Program-made: the position numbers and the translations under genes
Notes under the pieces: generated by a model
Database searches by the model: none
Seen by the model: only the letters and a program-made list of their open reading frames with translations
Told to the model about the DNA's origin: nothing
Shown: positions 58,305 to 64,000 of the stretch, piece by piece
Layout: the number at the start of each line of letters is the position of its first letter
Numbering within the stretch: position 1 is the first letter of the stretch
Assembly (NCBI RefSeq): GCF_050943825.1
Contig: NZ_JBMNPX010000003.1
Location: forward strand, 216,177-280,176
Direction: 5' to 3'
Length of the DNA: 64,000 nt
Source of the DNA: Pseudoflavonifractor sp050943825
GTDB taxonomy: Bacteria > Bacillota > Clostridia > Oscillospirales > Oscillospiraceae

Positions 58305-59257
58305 ACGCTGTGCTCCTTTTCCTGAGAAAGGTCCTCGCCGCCCTCCCGGGCGATGAGGTCCAGAATGTCCTGGCCGGGCAGCACCTCGGCGCAGTAGTTG
58401 ACCTGGAGCAGGTTCAGGCCGAAGTCGTGCTCCACCTGGGTGGTGGACTCCACGCAGTCCTCCGCCACCATGATGCGGTAGCCCCGCTGGAAGGCCTCGA
58501 TGGCGGTCTGGGCCACGCAGACATGGGTGCGCCAGCCGGTAAAGATGATGGTCTCGGTGCCCAGCTTTTTCAGCGTGCTCTGGAGCTTGGTGCCGATAAA
58601 GCCGTTAAAATAGTTCTTTTTCAGCACATAGTCCCCCTGAGCGGGGGTGAGCTGCTCAATGATCTGGGCGCCCCAGGTGCCCTCCAGACAGTGGTCGGGC
58701 CAGATCTCCAGCTCCGGGTCGTTCCGGTGGTGGGAGTCCCGGACGTAGATGACCGGAATCCCCATGGCTCTGGCCCGCTCCAGCATGGCCCGCAAAGGCT
58801 CGATGATGTTGTAGATGCGGCGGCAGGACATGGACCCGCCGTCCAGAAACTCATTTTGCAGGTCGGTGCTCACAATGGCGTACCGGCTGCGGTTGCCCGC
58901 GTCCTTTGCCCTGTTGCTCATGGCGCCCCGGCAGTCGTCCTCCCGCAGCACCCGGTCTAGGGTGTCCCGTACCCGCTCCAGCTCCCGGATCTGGTCCTCA
59001 ATGTCAAAGAGCTGCCGCTTCAAATAGCTGCGCAGGTCGGTATCCGGGTTGTTGAGGATGGCGTCGATGTCCTCCAGAGAGAACTTCTGCTCCCGGTAGA
59101 AGTGGATCTGGTGGAGCCGGGCCACGTCTTCCTCCGAATAAAGCCGGTATCCGGCCGGCGAACGCTCCGCCGGCCGGATCAACCCGATTTTCTCATAGAA
59201 GCGAATTCCCTTGACGGTGAGGCCGGTCTCGTCGGCCGCTGCCTTGACGGTCAGCAT
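58301..59257 (-). CDS. MerR-type regulator fused to isochorismatase-like cysteine hydrolase
   Basis: A 318-residue fusion. Residues 1-105 are a MerR HTH (LTVKGIRFYEKIGLIRPAER, then SPAGYRLYSEEDVARLHQI) with its dimerisation helix. Residues 120-300 are a cysteine hydrolase with the triad Asp132 (STDLQNEF), Lys213 or 214 (VLKKNYFNGF) and Cys247 (WRTHVCVAQTA). Both halves look intact, so the effector domain may be an active enzyme or a substrate sensor derived from one. It lies 54 bp after a free-standing hydrolase gene of the same fold. I know of no well-characterised protein with this layout. Confidence 0.88.
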   Translation of the reverse strand: MLTVKAAADETGLTVKGIRFYEKIGLIRPAERSPAGYRLYSEEDVARLHQIHFYREQKFSLEDIDAILNNPDTDLRSYLKRQLFDIEDQIRELERVRDTLDRVLREDDCRGAMSNRAKDAGNRSRYAIVSTDLQNEFLDGGSMSCRRIYNIIEPLRAMLERARAMGIPVIYVRDSHHRNDPELEIWPDHCLEGTWGAQIIEQLTPAQGDYVLKKNYFNGFIGTKLQSTLKKLGTETIIFTGWRTHVCVAQTAIEAFQRGYRIMVAEDCVESTTQVEHDFGLNLLQVNYCAEVLPGQDILDLIAREGGEDLSQEKEHSV

Positions 59258-59311
59258 TCTCGCTCCCTCCTCTGCCGTCCGGAATGGCCGCCCGGAGGGC
59301 GGCGGGATGGC

Positions 59312-59908
59312 TTACAGCTTGGACAGCACGGTCTCGCTGTCGGTGACGGCGCCGAAGTGGGTCTCGATATCCCACAGGGTGGACTCCTGCTCGCGGGGGC
59401 CGGTGGCCCGGACGCAGTCCTTGGGCACCACCACCTGGTAGCCCCGGAAGAAGGCGTCGTGGCAGGTGGAGCGGACGCAGATGTTGGTGACCACGCCGGT
59501 GACCACCACGGTCTTGCGGCCCAGCTCACGGAGCACCAGGTCCAGGTCGGTCTGGTAGAAGCCGCTGAACCGCCGCTTGGGAATCTGGTAGTCCTCGGGC
59601 TGGGGAGCCAGCTCGTCGATGACCTTGCCGCCCCAGGTGCCCTCGATGCAGTGGGGCGCCCGCTTGTCAAATTCCTTGTCGTACTTGCCAGCCCGGTGCC
59701 AGTCGTTGATGAAGATGATGGGCAGCTTCCTCTCACGGAAGGCGGCAATCAGCTTCTGGGTGGGCTCCACCGTTTCCATGCCCTCGGGCAGCACCATGGC
59801 GCCGCCCTCCTTGCAGAAGTCGTTGACCATGTCCACAATGAGCAGGGCAGGGTCATTCAGTTCAAAGTTGGAGCCGTCGTCCACAAAATGTTCCGCAAAG
59901 CCTTTCAT
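59312..59908 (-). CDS. isochorismatase-family cysteine hydrolase
   Basis: A 198-residue hydrolase with triad Asp26 (LLIVDMVNDF), Lys111 (QIPKRRFSGFY) and Cys144 (VVTNICVRSTCHDAF). Family members hydrolyse C-N bonds in nicotinamide, ureidoacrylate, N-carbamoylsarcosine or biuret. The NCS1 permease upstream makes a nucleobase-, hydantoin- or allantoin-derived carbamoyl amide plausible. SD AAAGGAGA. Not the same subfamily as the domain in the MerR fusion, though similar in length and triad. Confidence 0.88.
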   Translation of the reverse strand: MKGFAEHFVDDGSNFELNDPALLIVDMVNDFCKEGGAMVLPEGMETVEPTQKLIAAFRERKLPIIFINDWHRAGKYDKEFDKRAPHCIEGTWGGKVIDELAPQPEDYQIPKRRFSGFYQTDLDLVLRELGRKTVVVTGVVTNICVRSTCHDAFFRGYQVVVPKDCVRATGPREQESTLWDIETHFGAVTDSETVLSKL

Positions 59909-60032
59909 GTAAAAAATCTCCTTTCAGTTGGCGCATTGCGCCTGTTGGGGGTATTTGATGCCGGGCCCCGCCGGAGCGGGCCGGATAGTGAGGGGACCGC
60001 GGCTGAGCCGCGGTCCCGGAAGCGCAGGATAA

Positions 60033-61319
60033 TCAGGCCTTGGTTTTCAGGCCGCTGCCCATGACCTTGCCCAGGATGGCCTTTACCACAAAGGCCACGA
60101 TAATGCAGTTGATGACGGGCATGCCGATGCCGATGTTGATGCGGTTGACCACGAAGCCCACGATCCAGGCGATGAAGCCAGCGATGTTGACGGTGGGCAG
60201 GTCCACGGTGTCCATGTCGGGGTAGTCCTGACGGTAGGTCACCAGGAAGTCAGCCAGGAAGATGCCGCCCAGAGGGGGCACGCTGGCGGACAGGAAGTCG
60301 ATGTAGGAGCCGAAGTAGTTGTAGAAGCCGATGAGGGCGAAGATGATGCCGATGATGCCGAAGCCAACCACCAGCCAGGTGCGCTTGACCTTGGGCACCA
60401 CGCTGTTGAGGGACATGGAGCCGGAGTAGACGCAGCCCTGAGCGGTGGACCAGATGTTGAGCACCAGCACCAGGAAGGCGGGAGCCAGCAGGCCCTGCAT
60501 GGACAGCATGATGGCCACGTCGGGGGTGCCGGTGACCACGGAGCCGATGGCGCCGGAGAGGAGCATGAAGGTGTTGCCGATCATCATGGTGATGATCATG
60601 ACGATGATGGCGGTGCGGGCGTTCTTGGAGAAGCGCATGATGTCAGGGGTGAACATGACGGCGCCCACGGCGTAGGAGCCCACGCCCCAGGCCACGGCCT
60701 GACCGAAGTCCACGGGGTTCTCCTGGGGAATGGCCATCATGCCGGCAATGCCGCCGGCGCTGTTGACAGCCAGAACCATGGAGATGATGCCGAACACGAT
60801 GATGAGGGGCACGGCCACGTTGCTCAGGTAGGTCATCCACTTCATGCCGCGCATGGCGGTGAAGGTCATGCCCAGGCCGCCCAGGATGGCAACGGGGACA
60901 ATAGGGATGATGGGGAACAGGGTGTTGGTGGTCTGGCCGATGAGGTAGGCGTCGATGGAGAACCAGCCGATGGTGGTGATGACCACGATGGCCACGGGCA
61001 CGTAGGTGCCGGCCTTACCGAAGGAGTACTTGCTCAGCAGGCCAAGGCTCAGGCCGCTCTTGGCGGAGATGACGCCCATGGCGCAGGAGAGCACCGCCAG
61101 GATTACGCTGCTGACCAGGACCGCCAGCACGGTGTCCTGGAAGTTCAGGCCCGCGCCGATGTTGCCGCCGGCCTGCATGCTGGTGACCACGAACACGTAG
61201 CCCAGGGATACAGTCAGAAGGCTCAGCATGCCCTTACGGGCTGACATGGGGACTCGCTGATTACTGAATTCGTCGCTGTTGGCGGCTTCGTTCTGGACCG
61301 CTGCTTTTGTCTCTTTCAC
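60033..61319 (-). CDS. NCS1-family nucleobase/hydantoin permease (CodB-like)
   Basis: A 428-residue transporter with twelve helices: VTSMQAGGNIGAGLNFQDTV in the first pair, GWFSIDAYLIGQ in helix 3-4, and GSYAVGAVMFTPDIMRFSKN. This is the purine-cytosine/CodB branch of NCS1. GTG 61319 is nine bases after GAAAGGG and fits better than ATG 61328, which abuts the SD. First gene of an operon with two cysteine hydrolases and an alcohol dehydrogenase. Imported substrate is probably a pyrimidine- or hydantoin-like compound (inference). Confidence 0.9.
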   Translation of the reverse strand: MKETKAAVQNEAANSDEFSNQRVPMSARKGMLSLLTVSLGYVFVVTSMQAGGNIGAGLNFQDTVLAVLVSSVILAVLSCAMGVISAKSGLSLGLLSKYSFGKAGTYVPVAIVVITTIGWFSIDAYLIGQTTNTLFPIIPIVPVAILGGLGMTFTAMRGMKWMTYLSNVAVPLIIVFGIISMVLAVNSAGGIAGMMAIPQENPVDFGQAVAWGVGSYAVGAVMFTPDIMRFSKNARTAIIVMIITMMIGNTFMLLSGAIGSVVTGTPDVAIMLSMQGLLAPAFLVLVLNIWSTAQGCVYSGSMSLNSVVPKVKRTWLVVGFGIIGIIFALIGFYNYFGSYIDFLSASVPPLGGIFLADFLVTYRQDYPDMDTVDLPTVNIAGFIAWIVGFVVNRINIGIGMPVINCIIVAFVVKAILGKVMGSGLKTKA

Positions 61320-61470
61320 AATACACATCCCTTTCTCAAATAAGATCCGGTCTGCCTGACCCGTGCGCCGGACGCCGCGTTTCCGCCCCTGCCACACACT
61401 CGGGACGGAGTTCGGAGCCGGGTGGATACCCGTCTCTGCCCGCCGCATTGGGCCTCCGTTCAACTCAAAC

Positions 61471-61499
61471 TATAAACCATCCTCTTAGGGGAATGTCAA
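61471..61499 (-). promoter_or_regulatory. promoter of the NCS1 operon
   Basis: Minus strand TTGACA (61499-61494), 17-bp spacer, TTTATA (61476-61471). The leader of about 145 nt to the GTG is otherwise featureless, and 61500-61645 is AT-rich with no gene. Confidence 0.6.
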
Positions 61500-61645
61500 G
61501 GAATTTTTGTGAAAAATGAAATCAAAACAGATAGAAAATATTCCAATTCGCAGCAATTTGAACATAGGATAAGAGAAAGTGACCTGAAACGGGAAATCAG
61601 AGCCAAATTGACGATTTTTTCACAAATTAAAACGAATTTCGAAAC

Positions 61646-61678
61646 AGAAAAAACGGCGCTCCCGAAAGGGAGCGCCGG
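61646..61678 (-). terminator. terminator of the lipid kinase gene
   Basis: GGCGCTCCC-GAAA-GGGAGCGCC; on the minus strand followed by six T. Confidence 0.88.
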
Positions 61679-61701
61679 AACAAGCGCGGGGACCAACGGC
61701 G

Positions 61702-62592
61702 TCAGGCGCCGTAGACAATATTCACCGCATGGCGGCAGGCCGCGATTTCCGCCACCTTGGGCGCGCCGCCGTACTCCCCGTCCAGGGTCCAGGGCGTCTC
61801 GTCGGCGCAGGTGATCTTCAGCCGGGAGGTGTGGAAGCCCAGCACCCCGGCGGCCTCGTCGGTGGTCTGCTTCATCAGGGCGGTGATGACCCCCTGAAGC
61901 TCCATGGGGTTGCGGGGCGTACGCACCAGCACGGCCTCCAGCAGCCCGTCGTCCAGAGCCACAGTGTCGGCGGGCAGGCCCAGCATGCCGCCCACTGAGA
62001 CCGTGTTGCTCACCATGCCGAAGATAAATTCATCCTCCAGCACGCCGCCGTCATACTCCACCTTGGCCTGGTAGCCCTTCAGGTTGCCCAGCCGGGCGAT
62101 ACCCTCCAGCACGTAGGCCAGGTGGCCGAACATGTTCTTTACCTGCTGGGGGGTGTCATATGCCACGTCGGTAAAGGCGCCGAAGGCGGCCACGTACACA
62201 AAGTACCGGTCGTTGAACCGGCCGATATCCACCGGACGGGGGATGCCCTCCGCCGCCGTGGCGGCCAGGGCGTCATACCCCTTGGGCAGCTTCAGGTTAC
62301 GGGAGAAGTCATTGGTGGTGCCGGCGGGGATGTAGCCCACCTCGGGGCGGCGTTCAATCTCCATCAGGCCGGTGACCACCTCGTGAAGGGTGCCGTCTCC
62401 GCCGCAGCAGACCACACGGTCAAACTCACTCCCCAGCCAGGCGGCGGTGTAAGTAGCGTCCGATTTGCCCTGGGTGGGCCGGACGGTCACCAGCCAGCCC
62501 GCCTTGGTGAAAATGTCCAGCACATCGGCCAGCTTGGCGCGGATCTGGCCCTTGCCGGCATGGGGGTTGTAGATAAAGAGCAGTTTCTTCAT
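61702..62592 (-). CDS. diacylglycerol/lipid kinase family protein (YegS/DgkB type)
   Basis: A 296-residue DAGK-catalytic protein: FIYNPHAGKGQIRAKL, the nucleotide-binding CCGGDGTLHEVVTGL and PAGTTNDFSRNLKLP. The C-terminal beta domain ends WTLDGEYGGAP. It phosphorylates a diacylglycerol-like lipid, recycling it to phosphatidic acid, or a related lipid. Starts MKKLLFIYNPHAG with an SD-like GGAGGAC upstream. Single gene, divergent from azlCD. Confidence 0.92.
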   Translation of the reverse strand: MKKLLFIYNPHAGKGQIRAKLADVLDIFTKAGWLVTVRPTQGKSDATYTAAWLGSEFDRVVCCGGDGTLHEVVTGLMEIERRPEVGYIPAGTTNDFSRNLKLPKGYDALAATAAEGIPRPVDIGRFNDRYFVYVAAFGAFTDVAYDTPQQVKNMFGHLAYVLEGIARLGNLKGYQAKVEYDGGVLEDEFIFGMVSNTVSVGGMLGLPADTVALDDGLLEAVLVRTPRNPMELQGVITALMKQTTDEAAGVLGFHTSRLKITCADETPWTLDGEYGGAPKVAEIAACRHAVNIVYGA

Positions 62593-62660
62593 TTTGTCCT
62601 CCAGAGAAACCCGTCCGGCGCCCCGTTTCCGCCCGGCGGAACAGCACCAGCGATTGTTTT

Positions 62661-62688
62661 ATTATACTGTATCCTGAAGAAAATGCAA
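62661..62688 (-). promoter_or_regulatory. promoter of the lipid kinase gene
   Basis: Minus strand TTGCAT (62688-62683), 16-bp spacer, TATAAT (62666-62661). Confidence 0.75.
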
Positions 62689-62727
62689 TCGGACTTTGCC
62701 CAGGACGGAGAAATTGTAAACATCTCC

Positions 62728-62756
62728 TTGCCTTTTTCCGCAAAAAGAACTAAACT
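62728..62756 (+). promoter_or_regulatory. promoter of azlCD
   Basis: TTGCCT (62728-62733), 17-bp spacer, TAAACT (62751-62756). Two direct copies of AAACTATTG at about 62752 and 62768 flank the start point. Confidence 0.55.
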
Positions 62757-62804
62757 ATTGCTTTAGCAAACTATTGTGTGCAAGTGAGCAGAGGAGGCGT
62801 TCCC

Positions 62805-63515
62805 ATGAACCGCAAGGCACTCGCCGCCGCGTTTCCTGTCACCCTGCCGGTGCTGATGGGCTATCTGTCCATCGGCATCGCCTTTGGGCTGATGCTGGAG
62901 CGGGTGGGCTTCAACTTTATCTGGGCGTTTTTTATGAGTCTGACCATCTATGCCGGGTCGGGCCAGTACCTGGGCGTGGAGCTGCTGGCCACCGCCGCCG
63001 GGCTGGGCACCGTGGCGGTGATGACCCTGCTCATCAATTTCCGCCACCTGGTGTACGGTCTGTCCATGCTGGAGAAGTTCCGGGGCATGGGCTGGCGGAA
63101 GTTCTATATGATCTTTTCCCTCACCGACGAGACCTATGCCCTGCTGGCGGGCGCCTCGGTGCCTGTGGGCGTGCGCCCCAAGGACTTCTACTTCGCCGTG
63201 GCCATTCTGGACCACCTGTACTGGATTGCCGGGTCGGTCATCGGCGCGGTGGCGGGCGGCCTGCTGTCCATTGACATCACCGGCATTGACTTCGCCATGA
63301 CCGCCCTCTTTGTGGTTATCGCCGTGGACCAGTGGAAGGCGGCCAAGGACCACCTGCCCGCCTTCCTGGGTGCGGGCTGTACCCTGCTGTTTCTCATCCT
63401 GGTAGGGGAGGAGCAGATGCTGCTCCCCGCTCTGGGCGCCATTGTGGTGGCCCTGCTCCTCCTCCGGCCCCGGCTGGACAAGCAGGACGCCGCCGGAAAG
63501 GAGGCGGACGCATGA
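62805..63515 (+). CDS. azlC: AzlC-family branched-chain amino-acid exporter, large subunit
   Basis: A 236-residue membrane protein with about seven helices. GYLSIGIAFGLMLERVGFNF, IYAGSGQYLGVELLA and the conserved INFRHLVYGLSM are AzlC/YgaZ signatures. AzlC with AzlD exports branched-chain amino acids (or analogues). GAGGAGG precedes ATG 62805. It overlaps azlD by 4 bp (ATGA). Confidence 0.93.
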   Translation: MNRKALAAAFPVTLPVLMGYLSIGIAFGLMLERVGFNFIWAFFMSLTIYAGSGQYLGVELLATAAGLGTVAVMTLLINFRHLVYGLSMLEKFRGMGWRKFYMIFSLTDETYALLAGASVPVGVRPKDFYFAVAILDHLYWIAGSVIGAVAGGLLSIDITGIDFAMTALFVVIAVDQWKAAKDHLPAFLGAGCTLLFLILVGEEQMLLPALGAIVVALLLLRPRLDKQDAAGKEADA

Positions 63516-63853
63516 GTCCCGCCATTCACGCTGTACTGGCCATCGCGGTGATGGCTGTGGTCACCTTCCTCACCCGTGCCCTGCCCTTCCTGCTCTTTGA
63601 CCGGGGCGGCAATCCCCCCAAGCTGGTGCTCTACCTGGGCCGGGTGCTGCCCCCCGCCATCATCGCCATGCTCATCGTCTACTGCCTGCGCTCCCTGCGG
63701 GCGGCCAGCCTGTTTGCCCCCGCCGGGTGGCTGCCCCAGGTCATCGCCGTGGCGGCGGTGGTGGTGCTCCACCTGTGGAAGCACAACAACCTGCTGTCCA
63801 TCTTCGGCGGCACTATCCTCTATATGGTGCTGGTGCAGGCCGTATTCGTGTAA
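63512..63853 (+). CDS. azlD: AzlD-family branched-chain amino-acid exporter, small subunit
   Basis: A 113-residue protein with four helices; VTFLTRALPFLLFDR and LPPAIIAMLIVYCLR are AzlD/YgaH motifs. It functions with AzlC, to which it is translationally coupled. A hairpin follows at 63939-63978. Confidence 0.92.
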   Translation: MSPAIHAVLAIAVMAVVTFLTRALPFLLFDRGGNPPKLVLYLGRVLPPAIIAMLIVYCLRSLRAASLFAPAGWLPQVIAVAAVVVLHLWKHNNLLSIFGGTILYMVLVQAVFV

Positions 63854-63938
63854 AAGAAAAAGAAATGCCGCCGGAAGGGCTCCATCTCATAGGGAAACAA
63901 ACTGAATCCCCAGGGGCACTACCGGTACGGAACAAACG

Positions 63939-63978
63939 GAATAGCCGCAAGCTATCGTGTGATGGCTTGCGGCTATTC
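63939..63978 (+). terminator. hairpin after azlCD
   Basis: GAATAGCCGCAAGC / GCTTGCGGCTATTC with a 12-base loop and few T, so a terminator or an intergenic repeat. The 86 bp between azlD and this hairpin show no gene. Confidence 0.5.
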
Positions 63979-64000
63979 ATATTATAGGCTGTCTAAAATC

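Noticed and set aside
1..64000. CRISPR arrays, insertion sequences, prophage or integrase genes
   Set aside because: No regularly spaced repeats, transposase, integrase or phage proteins seen on either strand.

Overview
The window looks like chromosomal DNA of a high-GC, spore-forming, anaerobic Firmicute of the Oscillospiraceae (Flavonifractor/Lawsonibacter/Intestinimonas type). This is inferred from gene content and codon use, not from a 16S gene: there is SpoIIP, a T-box leader, DivIVA next to IleS, an Rnf complex of the clostridial kind, a selenium-linked purine/ureide gene set, and strong G/C preference at third codon positions. I see no rRNA, tRNA, CRISPR array, transposase or prophage.

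Layout. 1-6.3 kb: the 3' end of divIVA, an S-layer-homology exoprotein whose signal-peptide start is out of frame by one base, then an Ile-specific T-box leader driving a SepF-like gene and ileS. 6.3-6.5 kb: a 152-bp multi-hairpin element followed by a second copy of the last 12 codons of ileS. 6.6-10.6 kb: a small XRE regulator, membrane proteins and an ABC exporter. 10.8-15.1 kb: rpsO, a long hairpin-rich spacer, pnp and an M16 peptidase. 15.1-16 kb: a tiny Cys-rich gene and an RHH gene sharing a palindromic divergent promoter, then about 400 bp of candidate structured RNA. 16-23.9 kb: molybdenum hydroxylase, diaminopropionate ammonia-lyase, YgeY hydrolase, YgeW carbamoyltransferase and carbamate kinase, the set associated with anaerobic purine/urate breakdown in gut bacteria. 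23.9-34.4 kb: a secreted flavoprotein reductase and a nine-gene rnf operon (NusG-II protein, Gx transporter, ApbE, RnfC-D-G-E-A-B). ApbE would attach FMN to RnfG, RnfD and the flavoprotein. 34.6-41.5 kb: a radical-SAM/DUF4130 DNA-repair pair, Asp23-FakA, a PatB-type C-S lyase and a YczE-like membrane protein. 41.5-51 kb: a polar amino-acid ABC importer and an oligopeptide importer, with a second 153-bp copy of the hairpin element and a second copy of the last 14 codons of oppF between oppF and oppA. 51-57.2 kb: acetyltransferase-like genes, two HPr-like small proteins, DegV with a MarR regulator, and SpoIIP. 57.2-61.5 kb: an NCS1 permease, two isochorismatase-fold hydrolases (one fused to a MerR domain) and a zinc alcohol dehydrogenase. 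61.7-64 kb: a diacylglycerol-kinase-type lipid kinase and AzlC/AzlD.

The main novelty candidate is the repeated element at 6285-6436 and 46364-46516. The two copies share short sequence blocks and hairpins with compensatory differences, lie in the same orientation just after a stop codon, and are each followed by a duplicate of the host gene's 3' end whose differences from the gene are all synonymous.
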